64,000 nt of DNA, taken from contig NZ_FOGP01000002.1 in NCBI RefSeq assembly GCF_900111255.1, positions 310,001 through 374,000 of the forward strand. Direction: 5' to 3'. How positions within the stretch are numbered: position 1 is the stretch's first letter; each line of letters begins with the position of its first letter. Shown one piece after another: positions 1-8,689 of the stretch. This stretch comes from Parafannyhessea umbonata (GTDB lineage Bacteria > Actinomycetota > Coriobacteriia > Coriobacteriales > Atopobiaceae). The translations under genes and the position numbers were made by a program. Below the pieces are notes generated by a model. It had not been told where the DNA came from. It did not search any database and was given only the letters and a program-made list of their open reading frames with translations.

Positions 1-1
1 C

Positions 2-400
2 TTCGTGCTGAAGGGCACGACCCTGCTCTACGCCGGACAAGAGCTCTGCGCGACCCACCAGCCCAGCCTCTTCGACAAGGACCCGATCGACTGGGAAGCG
101 AAAGACGACATCTCAGGCCTGCTCGCGCTTCTCGCCCGCATAAAGCACGAGACGCTCGCGGGCCTCGAGACGCAGACGCTTTCGGCCGAGAAGGACGTGG
201 CCGTCGTGGGTCGCGGCCGCGTCGGGGACCAGCATCCCTCGGTGGTGGCGGTCCTCTCGCTCACGGGCGAGGCGGCGGAGGTCAAGGTCAGCCTTCCCGA
301 CGGACGCTACCGCGACCTGGTCTCGGGAGGGCGAGCCGAGGTAAGTGACGGCGTCGTGCGCAGCGCGGGCGAGCCGCTCATCCTCCAGGCGCAGCCTTAG
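2..400 (+). CDS. C-terminal part of alpha-amylase family (GH13-like) glycosidase, truncated by window edge
   Basis: The open frame is already running at the window edge, so only about the last 132 codons are seen. The motif TLLYAGQEL near the start resembles the end of the GH13 barrel (family consensus P-x-I/L-Y-x-GQE). It is followed by SLFDKDPIDW and then a beta-rich tail typical of the amylase C-terminal sandwich. The expected activity is alpha-glucan or maltodextrin hydrolysis. This fits the phosphorylase gene 1.1 kb downstream and the AraC gene that ends convergently with it, with a 23-base overlap. The catalytic residues lie upstream and cannot be checked, so the exact GH13 subfamily is unknown. 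Confidence 0.7.
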   Translation, partial: FVLKGTTLLYAGQELCATHQPSLFDKDPIDWEAKDDISGLLALLARIKHETLAGLETQTLSAEKDVAVVGRGRVGDQHPSVVAVLSLTGEAAEVKVSLPDGRYRDLVSGGRAEVSDGVVRSAGEPLILQAQP

Positions 401-1346
401 GCGCGGGTTCGGCCGCGGCTGCCGCCCACCTCTTGCGGTAGGCGAGCGGCGCGCAGCCGTAGGCGGCCCTGAAGCTGCGGGTGAAGTACGGCACGCTGTC
501 GAACCCGCAGCCCTCGGCCACCGCCGAGATCGGCTCGGAGGTGCGGCGCAACATGGCCTCGGCCTCCGACAGGCGGTATGCCCTGAGGTAGCTCACGAAG
601 GTCTGGCCCGTCTCGCGACGGAAGACCCGCATGAAGTGCGCGGCGCTGTAGCCGGCGAGCCCCGCCGCTTCGCGCACGCTGATGGGCTTGTCAAAATGGA
701 GCTTGACCTCGCGCAGCACCGGCTTCAGGCGCTCGGCCACCGCGTTGGGCGCAACAGCGGCGCCACGCTCCGCGTGCGCGTAGAGCGCACGAAAGAACAG
801 GTAGACGCTCCCCTTGACCGCAAGGGTGTAGCCCGGCCCGCGCTCGGCGGATGCGGCATCGGCCGCGTCCAGGGCACGGGCCGCCTCGTCGTGCAGGGCG
901 CCGCCGGGCCTGAGCACGCAGTCGAACGAGAGCGTCCCCTCGCGCAGGGGCACCAGGACGTTGTCGCGGCACCAGTCGTCCTCCATGCGCGAGTCGAAGG
1001 CCTCCAGCGAGAAGATGATGTTCTCGTACTCCATGCGCTCGCCGGGGACGCCCTCGATCGCGTGGACGCGCCCGGGGCACACCACCACGATGGTCCCGGC
1101 CCCCACCTCATGGCGCTCGAAGTCCAGCGAGACCACGCCGCGGCCCGCCTTGACGTAGATGACCTCCATCTGGTCGTGCCAGTGCTCGGGCACGCGGTCG
1201 AAGTCGAGGGGGATGGTGCAGAGGTAGGTGACGTAGGCGAAGCCGGGGCGCTCGTGCAGCTTGCGTTCGCGAAAGCGCTCGTAGTCGGTCCCGGCGGCAA
1301 GCCTGGCGGACCTCGCGGGACCCTCGATCGCGGCGGATTCGGCCAC
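378..1346 (-). CDS. AraC family transcriptional regulator (cupin plus AraC HTH)
   Basis: A 322-residue protein. Residues about 20-180 form a cupin-like sensor (HWHDQMEVIYVKAGRG, then VGAGTIVVVCPGRVHAIEG). Residues about 215-310 hold the double helix-turn-helix of the AraC family, with the signatures AAGLAGYSAAHFMRVFRRET and GFDSVPYFTRSFRAAYG. The start is GTG, preceded by GGGGAGG six bases upstream. It is divergent from the glycogen phosphorylase gene across a 175-base AT-richer gap and convergent with the amylase gene. A role as sugar-responsive regulator of alpha-glucan use is inferred from position only. The effector is unknown. Confidence 0.88.
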   Translation of the reverse strand: MAESAAIEGPARSARLAAGTDYERFRERKLHERPGFAYVTYLCTIPLDFDRVPEHWHDQMEVIYVKAGRGVVSLDFERHEVGAGTIVVVCPGRVHAIEGVPGERMEYENIIFSLEAFDSRMEDDWCRDNVLVPLREGTLSFDCVLRPGGALHDEAARALDAADAASAERGPGYTLAVKGSVYLFFRALYAHAERGAAVAPNAVAERLKPVLREVKLHFDKPISVREAAGLAGYSAAHFMRVFRRETGQTFVSYLRAYRLSEAEAMLRRTSEPISAVAEGCGFDSVPYFTRSFRAAYGCAPLAYRKRWAAAAAEPAPKAAPGG

Positions 1347-1521
1347 GTGCGGCCTCCCCTTCCGGGCGAGCGGACGGCGCGAACGCCGCGCACTTCTCCC
1401 CTTTTTCTGCTTGTAGCTGCGAAATGATAGCTTAGTGCAAATTCTTGCTGCTATCTGGCAGCATAATAGCGCTTCGACGCAACTATAGTGCCATTAGTTC
1501 CGACGAGCGAAAGGAAGAACC
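1347..1521. promoter_or_regulatory. Divergent control region between araC-type gene and glgP
   Basis: This gap is clearly AT-richer than its surroundings from about 1395. It contains the inverted repeat TGCTGC-6-GCAGCA at 1446-1463 and an AACTATAGTG stretch near 1482 that could supply a -10 element for glgP. No -35 box stands out. The repeat is a candidate operator for the divergent AraC regulator. This is inferred from position and symmetry. Confidence 0.35.
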
Positions 1522-3816
1522 ATGGCAGATGCAGTAACCCAGACGCGGGACGCCGGCACGGGCATCGCGCGCTACGCGGGCAAGCCCATCGCGAACTGCA
1601 CGAACCTCGAGCTGTTCAACGCGCTGCTGCGCATGGTGCGCGACGCTGCCCAGGCGCGAGGAACGAACCAGGGCAAGAAGCGCCTGTACTACGTCTCGGC
1701 GGAGTTCCTCATTGGCAAGCTGCTCAGCAACAACCTTATCAACCTGGGCCTCTACGAGCAGGTTCGCGCAGAGCTCGCGGCGGCGGGGCGCAGCCTGGCG
1801 GAGCTCGAGGAGCTCGAGAGCGAGCCCTCCCTGGGCAACGGTGGCCTGGGCCGTCTGGCCGCATGCTTCCTGGACTCGTGCGCAACGCTCGGCCTTCCCG
1901 CCGACGGGATCGGCCTTGCCTACCACTGCGGCCTGTTCAGGCAGAGCTTCCTGGGCAACAAGCAGTGCGAGACGCCCGATGGCTGGCTTACCTGGGGTCA
2001 GGAGAGTTGGATGAGAAGGGCATCGCTCCACCAGACCGTGAGCTTCGGCGACTTCGACGTCACCAGCACCCTGTACGACATCGACGTCACCGGCTACGGC
2101 AGCAAGTGCGCGCGCCTTCGCCTGTTCGACGTCGACAGTGCGGACGAGCGCCTGATCAAGGACGGCATCGCCTTCGACAAGAGGCGCGTCGCCCAGGGCC
2201 TGACCCTCTTCCTCTACCCCGACGACTCAGACGACGAAGGCCGCATCCTGCGCGTCTACCAGGAGTACTTCATGTGCAGCAACGCGGCCCAGCTGATTCT
2301 GGCCGAGTGCGAGGAGCGCGGCAGCAACCTGCGCGACCTGGCCGATTACGCGGCGGTCCAGATCAACGACACGCATCCCTCGATGATCATCCCCGAGCTC
2401 ATCAGGCTCCTGGTCCAGAGGGGCATCGCGTTCGACGAGGCCAGAGGCATCGTACGCGACGTCTGCGCCTACACCAACCACACCATCCTGGCAGAGGCCC
2501 TCGAGTGCTGGCCCAAGTCCTTCCTGCAGAGGGTGGCGCCGCAGATCGTTCCGATCATCGAGCGCCTCGACGCGGACGTGCGCAAGTCCTGCAAGGAGCC
2601 CTTCGTGCAGATCGTGGACGAGCACGACAACGTGCACATGGCCAACATGGACATCCACCTGTCGCACTCCACCAACGGCGTCGCGGCCCTGCACACCAAG
2701 ATCCTCGAGGACGTCGAGCTCGCACCCTTCCGCAGGCTCTACCCCGAGCGTTTCAACAACAAGACCAACGGCATCACCTTCCGTCGCTGGTGCATCGCCT
2801 GCAACCCCGAGCTCGCGGCGCTTGTCGACAGGACCATCGGCGACGGCTGGAGGCACGACGCCACGCAGCTGGAGCGCCTCCTCGAGCACGAGGACGACGC
2901 CCTCCTGGGCGAGCTTGCGGCCATCAAGCGCCGCAACAAGGAGCGCTTCGCGACGTGGATCGAGCGGCACCAGGGCGCCAAGGTCGACCCCGAATCCGTC
3001 TTCGACGTGCAGTCCAAGCGACTGCACGAGTACAAGCGCCAGCAGCTCAACCTGCTCTGGGCCATTGACGCCTACCTGGGCATCAAGGCCGGCAAGCTAC
3101 CCCGCCGCAAGGTGACGGTCATCTTCGGCGCCAAGGCCGCGCCCGCCTACACCATCGCGAAGGACGTCATCCACGCCATACTCTGCCTGAGCCAGGTCGT
3201 CGCGGCGGACCCCGTCGCCAACAAGTGGCTGCAGATCGTCATGATAGAGAACTACAACGTGACCGCGGCCGAGAGGCTCATCCCCGCAGCCGACATCTCG
3301 GAGCAGATCTCGCTCGCCTCGAAGGAGGCCTCGGGCACGGGCAACATGAAGTTCATGCTCAACGGCGCGCTCACGCTCGGCACCATGGACGGCGCGAACG
3401 TCGAGATCGCAGGCCTTGTCGGCGCGGACAACATCTTCACCTTCGGCGAGAGCTCCGACGAGGTCATCGCCCGCTACCAGCGCGGAGACTACGACCCGAT
3501 GTCCTACTACCAGGACGACGAGCGCATCAAGGCCGCGGTCGACTTCCTGCTGAGCCACGACATGCTCGCGGCCGGCGACGGCCACAGTCTGGACCGCCTG
3601 GCCCACGAGCTGATGTGCAAGGACTGGTTCATGACGTTCCCGGACTTCGACGCCTACCTCGCCGAGAAGGACCGCATGCTCGAGGCGGCGGAGGACGAGG
3701 CTACTTGGCAGTCCAAGTGCCTCGTCAACATCGCGAAGGCCGGGTTCTTCTCGTCCGACAGGACCATTGCCGAGTACAACCGTGACATCTGGCATCTGAC
3801 TCCCGACGCAGACTAG
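1522..3816 (+). CDS. glgP: Glycogen/maltodextrin phosphorylase
   Basis: A 764-residue GT35 phosphorylase that releases glucose 1-phosphate from alpha-1,4-glucans using phosphate and pyridoxal phosphate, in the cytoplasm. The PLP-site signature EASGTGNMKFMLNGALTLG is complete, with the PLP lysine at about residue 610. The N-terminal YYVSAEFLIGKLL and SLGNGGLGRLAACFLDS motifs are typical. The ATG follows GAAAGGAAGAACC. It is somewhat shorter than the 800-850 residues common in the family, mainly because of compact N-terminal and linker regions, so maltodextrin may be the preferred substrate (inferred). A strong hairpin lies downstream, so it looks monocistronic. Confidence 0.95.
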   Translation: MADAVTQTRDAGTGIARYAGKPIANCTNLELFNALLRMVRDAAQARGTNQGKKRLYYVSAEFLIGKLLSNNLINLGLYEQVRAELAAAGRSLAELEELESEPSLGNGGLGRLAACFLDSCATLGLPADGIGLAYHCGLFRQSFLGNKQCETPDGWLTWGQESWMRRASLHQTVSFGDFDVTSTLYDIDVTGYGSKCARLRLFDVDSADERLIKDGIAFDKRRVAQGLTLFLYPDDSDDEGRILRVYQEYFMCSNAAQLILAECEERGSNLRDLADYAAVQINDTHPSMIIPELIRLLVQRGIAFDEARGIVRDVCAYTNHTILAEALECWPKSFLQRVAPQIVPIIERLDADVRKSCKEPFVQIVDEHDNVHMANMDIHLSHSTNGVAALHTKILEDVELAPFRRLYPERFNNKTNGITFRRWCIACNPELAALVDRTIGDGWRHDATQLERLLEHEDDALLGELAAIKRRNKERFATWIERHQGAKVDPESVFDVQSKRLHEYKRQQLNLLWAIDAYLGIKAGKLPRRKVTVIFGAKAAPAYTIAKDVIHAILCLSQVVAADPVANKWLQIVMIENYNVTAAERLIPAADISEQISLASKEASGTGNMKFMLNGALTLGTMDGANVEIAGLVGADNIFTFGESSDEVIARYQRGDYDPMSYYQDDERIKAAVDFLLSHDMLAAGDGHSLDRLAHELMCKDWFMTFPDFDAYLAEKDRMLEAAEDEATWQSKCLVNIAKAGFFSSDRTIAEYNRDIWHLTPDAD

Positions 3817-3915
3817 CACGATCGGCGTCACTGCACCCCCGCCGATCCCCCTAGTCGACTCCCCTTAGGTGGCGCCGCCCTCATCCGCCCGGACGGCGCC
3901 ACCGCCCCACATGCA

Positions 3916-3950
3916 GAGGCGCCTCGCCTTCAGGCGGGGCGCCTCGTTTA
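3916..3950 (+). terminator. Intrinsic terminator after glgP
   Basis: A 13-bp stem (3916-3928 with 3933-3945, one G-U pair) closes a TTCA loop and is followed by GTTTA. It lies 100 bases after the glgP stop. Confidence 0.75.
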
Positions 3951-4067
3951 CATATCGGCTGAAGCGCGGTCGGCTGCCGTGGGATATCCTCTTGGACAGA
4001 CAACCGATGCGGCGAAGCGCAGGGTAAAGGGACTCCGCGGGCATGCCGCACAACCGAGGGAGGACCC

Positions 4068-4577
4068 ATGGACATCCAGATGCAGCTCGAAGACGGTTAC
4101 CTTTCCGAGCGCTACGCCAAGCGCAGCGACGTAATGGACCGCGAGGGCTGGGCCTGCCGCAGATCGTTCCCGTTCGCAGTCACCGGCATCCCCGAGGGCA
4201 CGAGGGCCCTAGGCATCCTCTACATGGACTGGGACTCCATTCCCGTGTGTGGCTTCCCCTGGATCCACTGGTGCGCCGTCGCGACGCCCGCGCACGCGGA
4301 CTTCGACGGCACCTGGGAGGCGCCCGACGACCTGAGCCGCGGCTGCGCCGCCCGCATCAAGCAGGGCTACAACTCTGCCTGCAAGTCCGAGCCGGAGATC
4401 GGTGTTGGCTACGTGGGCCCATGCCCGCCCGACGCGGACCACGGATATACCCTGACAATCTTCGCGCTCGACGAGGACCCGCAGCTGGGCGAGCCGTTCT
4501 GGGCCAGCGAGCTGGTCGACCTCGCCCGCGAGCACGCGCTCGAGGAAGTCAGTCTTACCATGATGGCCTCCTGCTAG
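4068..4577 (+). CDS. YbhB/YbcL-type PEBP family protein (Raf kinase inhibitor-like)
   Basis: A 169-residue protein of the phosphatidylethanolamine-binding family. Recognisable parts are FAVTGIPEGTRALGILYMDWD and FPWIHWCAV (the ligand-site region, normally D-x-D and HW in bacterial members), then GYVGPCPPDADHGYTLTIFA, which matches the conserved GPxPPxxxHxYxFxxYALD region. The bacterial function is not established. The ATG follows GAGGGAGGACCC. It is flanked by the glgP terminator and, convergently, by a small membrane-protein gene that overlaps its 3' end by 23 bases. Confidence 0.85.
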   Translation: MDIQMQLEDGYLSERYAKRSDVMDREGWACRRSFPFAVTGIPEGTRALGILYMDWDSIPVCGFPWIHWCAVATPAHADFDGTWEAPDDLSRGCAARIKQGYNSACKSEPEIGVGYVGPCPPDADHGYTLTIFALDEDPQLGEPFWASELVDLAREHALEEVSLTMMASC

Positions 4578-5007
4578 AGACGTAGAAGATTGAGTGCGAG
4601 CCGCCGGCGACATCAGTCACATCGGCAGAGGCCAGGACATCCCGGCTGGGGATGAAAGCGATCCAAGAGCCGTCATCAAGCACGTACCACGTCAGGGGAC
4701 GAGCCTCGCGCACATTAGAGGTCCCTTTTGTCACGGACTCGTTCCCGTATGCCACGTCGACCCCATAGAGTTGCGTCATCGCCTCCCCACAGGCAGGCAG
4801 CCGATTCCGAGAGGAGCAATTCCCGACGGCTGCGACAAGAACGCCTGAGGAAGCGGATCCTCCAGAAACGCGAAGGCTGGTTCGTACGCCAGATTCGACG
4901 ATGAGGCAAATGGCATCGGAAAGAAAAAGGAGAAGCAGCAAGAGCGTTGCAAGAACGGCCATGCGTGGCATGGGAAGCGAGCCATCTGCGAAGATGTGTC
5001 TTTTCAT
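4555..5007 (-). CDS. Small exported or membrane-anchored protein, unknown
   Basis: About 150 residues with one strong N-terminal hydrophobic segment (MAVLATLLLLLLFLSDAICL), which is a signal peptide or anchor. An extracytoplasmic part with two cysteines follows, ending in WYVLDDGSWIAFIPSRDVL and IFYVSSRR. No family is recognised. The start is uncertain: ATG at 5007 or an in-frame GTG at 5025, both with weak ribosome sites. Base composition of this stretch is clearly less GC-rich than its neighbours. It lies downstream of, and on the same strand as, the other small membrane protein at 5144-5452 (gap about 135 bases), so the two may be co-transcribed. Confidence 0.55.
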   Translation of the reverse strand: MKRHIFADGSLPMPRMAVLATLLLLLLFLSDAICLIVESGVRTSLRVSGGSASSGVLVAAVGNCSSRNRLPACGEAMTQLYGVDVAYGNESVTKGTSNVREARPLTWYVLDDGSWIAFIPSRDVLASADVTDVAGGSHSIFYVSSRRPSW

Positions 5008-5143
5008 CAGCAACCTCAACCCCACGCCAATTCCCCAGAGCGAATACTCCTGAAGAGGTGCGGGCCTTTAATAAACCGTGAGCGCGGGGTTCAACCGTTT
5101 CGCCACGATGGTCGAAAGAATAGGCAAACTGACTGGCGGGAAA

Positions 5144-5452
5144 CTACTTGCGGCGACGCCTCCTCAAGACAAGAGCAACGTAGACCAGGAGAAGAGCGGA
5201 TGCGGAAGCGCCGAGGGTCAAAACGGTAGAGGATGAATAATCGCCAGCCACATTTGGCTCTTCCGGTAACGCAATGCTGTCATCCACAGCGTTATCAACG
5301 GACGACACCAAAGTGGCGGAATCCACATCGTCCGCCTCAGCAATTGCTCGGACCGGAACTCCCGTGAGAATCAAGGACATCGAAACCGCCAACGAAGTCA
5401 CCTTTGTAAACGTTCTTCCCAGAACGCCATCGTGCCTAGCGTCAAGTCCCAT
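5144..5452 (-). CDS. Small secreted or surface-anchored protein, unknown
   Basis: About 102 residues. It has an N-terminal signal-like segment (FTKVTSLAVSMSLILTGVPVRA, likely cleaved after VRA or AIA), an acidic middle of about 40 residues, one C-terminal transmembrane helix (ALLLVYVALVL) and an RRRRRK tail. This is the plan of a minimal wall or membrane-anchored exoprotein, but no LPxTG sortase motif is visible. The ATG at 5452 follows GGGAAAGGG seven bases upstream, which is better than the longer start at 5545. The gene lies in an AT-richer patch, and a TATATA-containing stretch about 70-80 bases upstream may hold its promoter. Function unknown. Confidence 0.55.
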   Translation of the reverse strand: MGLDARHDGVLGRTFTKVTSLAVSMSLILTGVPVRAIAEADDVDSATLVSSVDNAVDDSIALPEEPNVAGDYSSSTVLTLGASASALLLVYVALVLRRRRRK

Positions 5453-5592
5453 GGCCAACCCTTTCCCTTCGCAGCAATCCATATTGCATGCGGCTATTCG
5501 CAGCCTTCTTTGCCATGAGCTATATAAAACAAGGAAAGAGGTCACAGGAAAGAGTCGTTGTCACTATTTGAGAGTGTTATAGTTACATATAT

Positions 5593-7065
5593 TCACTTCC
5601 AGCACGTACCAAAGAACGCATCGAGCCGCCTTCGGCCCGCGGCGTCGATGGCGTAGGTCTCCCTGACCGCGCCGCGCTCCATGCGCATGACATGGGAGCA
5701 GCACGCCTGCACAAAGTCGCGGTCGTGCGTCACCACGAAGACGCTCGCGCGGTCCTCGAGCGAGCGGATCAGGCGGGCCGTCGCCAGCATGTTGCGCAGG
5801 TCCTGCCCGCTCGTTGGCTCGTCGAACACCAGGATGTCCTTTCCGGCCAGAAGTGCCGAGGCGATGGCGACGCGCTGCCTCTGGCCGCCCGAGAGGCTCA
5901 GGGGATGGCGCTCCTCCAGTCCGCGCAGCCCCAGCTCGCCCAGGATGCGGCTCACGTCCGCTTCGCGCGAGGGGTCCATGCCCAGGCGGACCTCCTCCTC
6001 CACGCTCTCGCAGAACAGCTGGTGGTTAACGTCCTGCATAACAAGGTAGCAGCGCTTGAGCAGCTGGCGGGAACGCAGTCGCTCGCCGCCAAGGAGCACT
6101 TCTCCGCCAAAGCGGCGCATGAGCCCGCAGAGGCAGGCCGAGAAGGTCGACTTTCCCGCCCCGTTCTCGCCAATCACGGCAACAACCCGCCGTGCCGGGA
6201 GGCTCAGGTAGGGCACGTCGAGGGCTGGGCACGCATGGCCATAGGAGTACCTGAAGTTCCGCAGCTCGAGCGCGTCGCTGCCGGCCGTGGGCGGAGGGCA
6301 CGGCCGCTCGCCCCCGTCGAGGGCGTCGGGCGAAAGCGGCCTCAGCCCGTGCGCGATCCTGAAGCCATCACCCAACGCGACGAAGTCATCCATTGGGCCG
6401 TCCCATGCTATGCGCCCGCCGTCCACGACAACCACGCGGTCGCAGACGTCCCGAAGCCACGCGAGCCTGTGCTCGGCCACCACGACGGACCGGCCCATCT
6501 GGCGCCAGCGCTCAATCACCTGACGGAGCATGCCTATGGTCGGCGGGTCGAAGTTCGAGCTCGGCTCGTCGAGCACGAAGACCCTGGACCCCATTGCGTC
6601 CACCGACGCGCAGGCCACCCTCTGCTTCTGGCCGCCGGAGAGCCCGAAGATGCTCTTGCCCATGATGTCGCCAAGCGCCATCTGGCGAGCGGTCCGCTCG
6701 ACGCGGCGTCTGACCTCGTCGGCGGGCATGCCCATGTTCTCGCAGCCGAACGCCACCTCGCTTTCCACGTCCACGCAGAAGAACTGGCTGCGCGGGTTCT
6801 GGAAGACGTTCCCCACCACGCGGCCCGTCTGGCAGAGGGGTGCAATAAGGACGTCGGATCCGTCGACCGCAACGCTGCCTTGGACCGTGGCCTGGTCGAA
6901 GTGCGTGGCCAGCCCATTTATCAGGCGCGTGAGCGTGGTCTTGCCAGCTCCGGAGGCACCGCAGACCAGAACGGCCTGGCCATCGGGGATGGTCAGGCTG
7001 ATGCCCTTGAGAACGGGGCTCGCGGCCCCCTTGTACGTAAGCGTAACGTTGTCGAAGACGATCAC
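5593..7065 (-). CDS. ECF transporter ATPase, fused EcfA1-EcfA2 (two ABC domains)
   Basis: A 490-residue protein carrying two ABC ATPase domains. Domain 1 has Walker A GASGAGKTTL, signature LSGGQKQR and Walker B VFVLDEP. Domain 2 has GENGAGKSTF, LSGGQRQR and ILVFDEP. It powers vitamin or cofactor uptake together with the T and S proteins encoded just upstream. The GTG start at 7065 overlaps the ecfT stop (GTGA), which shows translational coupling and rules out the longer frame starting at 7116. Fusion of the two ATPases is a known arrangement in ECF systems. Confidence 0.93.
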   Translation of the reverse strand: MIVFDNVTLTYKGAASPVLKGISLTIPDGQAVLVCGASGAGKTTLTRLINGLATHFDQATVQGSVAVDGSDVLIAPLCQTGRVVGNVFQNPRSQFFCVDVESEVAFGCENMGMPADEVRRRVERTARQMALGDIMGKSIFGLSGGQKQRVACASVDAMGSRVFVLDEPSSNFDPPTIGMLRQVIERWRQMGRSVVVAEHRLAWLRDVCDRVVVVDGGRIAWDGPMDDFVALGDGFRIAHGLRPLSPDALDGGERPCPPPTAGSDALELRNFRYSYGHACPALDVPYLSLPARRVVAVIGENGAGKSTFSACLCGLMRRFGGEVLLGGERLRSRQLLKRCYLVMQDVNHQLFCESVEEEVRLGMDPSREADVSRILGELGLRGLEERHPLSLSGGQRQRVAIASALLAGKDILVFDEPTSGQDLRNMLATARLIRSLEDRASVFVVTHDRDFVQACCSHVMRMERGAVRETYAIDAAGRRRLDAFFGTCWK

Positions 7066-7811
7066 TTGAGCGCTCCCAGGAGCTCTGCGGCAGTCAGGAC
7101 ATAGGGTGTCGCGCACATCAGGAGCACCGCGGCGTCAAATGCCCCGAAACCGATCTGGCACACGTTGGTCCTCTTGGCCTCGCCTCCCAGGCCACGCGTC
7201 AGGGCCGCGGCGGAAAGCTCTTCTCCGATGCGGGCCGTGCACACGAGCAGAGGGACGAGGCGGTATTCCACGATGCGCGAGGGCCTGCCGCCGCCCAGGG
7301 CGACGCCCCTCATGCGCATCGCGGCGCTTATAGAACGGCGCTCGTCGGCGATGGTGGGAAACATGCGGAACATGACCGAGAGCGGAATCACGATCTTGTC
7401 GGTGACGTGCACGCGGCGCATGGCCGCGCAGAACTCGCTGACGCGCGTCGTGGACGTGAGGTAGGCTGCCGCGAAGGCGCTGGGCACCAGGCGCGCCGCG
7501 ATGCCCCCAAACATGAGGGCGAAGAAGTAGGGTGCCCCGTCCAGGACGGGGACGAGGGCGAAGAGCGTCACACAGGCCAGCAGGTAGGCCAGGGCGTAGG
7601 CCACCACGCGGCGCCAGTTGCGCTGACTCAGCATGAGTACAAGCACGATAAGCGCCATACCGTGCTGCACGACGGGCTCGGGAGAGGCGCCCCCGAGCAG
7701 GAAGACGCTGAGCGTGAGCATCACGGCCATCTTCGTCCGGGGGTCAAGCGAGAGGGCGCGGGACTCGCTCCGCTCGGCCATGGCGCCCCCTGCCGCCGCG
7801 CACGTCGCCAT
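7062..7811 (-). CDS. ECF transporter transmembrane T component
   Basis: A 249-residue EcfT/CbiQ-type membrane protein. It has several hydrophobic helices and two short Ala-Arg-Gly type coupling motifs: AMRMRG after the SISA sequence, and AALTRGLGG near the C-terminus, which contact the ATPases. The ATG at 7811 is one base after the TAA of the S gene (TAACATG), and its stop overlaps the ATPase start. The three genes therefore form one tight operon, S-T-A. Confidence 0.9.
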   Translation of the reverse strand: MATCAAAGGAMAERSESRALSLDPRTKMAVMLTLSVFLLGGASPEPVVQHGMALIVLVLMLSQRNWRRVVAYALAYLLACVTLFALVPVLDGAPYFFALMFGGIAARLVPSAFAAAYLTSTTRVSEFCAAMRRVHVTDKIVIPLSVMFRMFPTIADERRSISAAMRMRGVALGGGRPSRIVEYRLVPLLVCTARIGEELSAAALTRGLGGEAKRTNVCQIGFGAFDAAVLLMCATPYVLTAAELLGALK

Positions 7812-7812
7812 G

Positions 7813-8430
7813 TTACAGAATCCCGGCCTTCTGGAAGTGCCTCCTGAGCACGGACCTGCCAATCAGGCCACCGACCAGGCCGGAGACGAAGCACGAGACG
7901 GCCTCGGCAGGAATCAGCCAGCCCTGGAGAAAGGGCCTGATGGCCTCGACGTAGCCCTGGCCGATCTTCTGGCCGGTGGAGCTCAGGTAGCTGGGATCCA
8001 GGAAGAACGGCAGGTAGTTGCCGACGATGAACACGCTGAGGACTGCGTAGGCCAGAACGGCTGCGACGGAGCTCCTGTAGCCGCCGGCGCGCCACACGAG
8101 CTCGGCTGCGATGCCAGTGGCGACGCTCACCAGGGGCGTGTAGAAGCCCATGCCGGTCAGCCACATGAAGAGGCCGGCGAGCACGTTGAAGATCAAGATC
8201 ATGCCGGGTTTCTTGGCCCTCGTCATGAACATCATGAACGGGATGCCGCAGATCAGGGGACACAGGACGCTCAGCAGGAACATGACGATGGGAATGTAGC
8301 CGAATATGCCAACCACGGTCATCGCGACGCAGTAGAGAGCGGCGTAGATGCCGATGTTGATGAGGTCGCGACCACCCAACCTGCCGCCAGTCGCGGGAGC
8401 GGACCCCGTGGTCATCTGAGAGCCAGCCAT
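7813..8430 (-). CDS. ECF transporter substrate-binding S component, MptD/Trep_Strep type
   Basis: A 205-residue protein with about six membrane helices. It resembles the MptD family of putative ECF S components (DLINIGIYAALYCVAM, then GIPFMMFMTRAKKPG). The S protein decides which small molecule the transporter takes up. The substrate of this family is not established, and nothing in the neighbourhood settles it. The ATG follows GAAAGGTGAAGCA. It is the first gene of the operon, with a good sigma-70-type promoter at 8483-8511. Confidence 0.82.
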   Translation of the reverse strand: MAGSQMTTGSAPATGGRLGGRDLINIGIYAALYCVAMTVVGIFGYIPIVMFLLSVLCPLICGIPFMMFMTRAKKPGMILIFNVLAGLFMWLTGMGFYTPLVSVATGIAAELVWRAGGYRSSVAAVLAYAVLSVFIVGNYLPFFLDPSYLSSTGQKIGQGYVEAIRPFLQGWLIPAEAVSCFVSGLVGGLIGRSVLRRHFQKAGIL

Positions 8431-8482
8431 TGCTTCACCTTTCGACTTCGCCCAATGCGGATCATTTTGTTAGCTTTGGTGA

Positions 8483-8511
8483 ACAATAAGCATGGCCCGG
8501 CAGGCGGTCAA
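8483..8511 (-). promoter_or_regulatory. Sigma-70-type promoter of the ECF operon
   Basis: On the minus strand, TTGACC (8511-8506), 17 bases, then TATTGT (8488-8483). It lies about 50 bases upstream of the S-component ATG. No known riboswitch fold was recognised in the short leader. Confidence 0.6.
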
Positions 8512-8578
8512 GCAGAGCAGCGAATAAGTCAAGAAACGCGCAACGCCCGACAAACAAACTTTGCCTAGCGTAGCGCCC

Positions 8579-8622
8579 GCACAAGGGAGAAGGGCAACCG
8601 CCCCAAGGCCGCCGCCCTTCTC
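8579..8622 (-). terminator. Probable terminator of the MarR/RGG gene
   Basis: A perfect 9-bp stem (8587-8595 with 8614-8622) with an 18-base loop is followed on the minus strand by CCCTTGTG. It lies about 70 bases after the stop of the MarR-like gene and before the ECF promoter. The tail is only moderately T-rich. Confidence 0.5.
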
Positions 8623-8689
8623 GCATGCGCTCTGTGAATCTCGCTTGGAGGCAGAGGCCACGCGCCTCCCGCCCTAAGCCGTCTGGCGA

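Noticed and set aside
8470-8661. A 63-codon frame in the ECF operon leader
   Set aside because: It spans the promoter and the terminator hairpin of the neighbouring gene and has no ribosome site.
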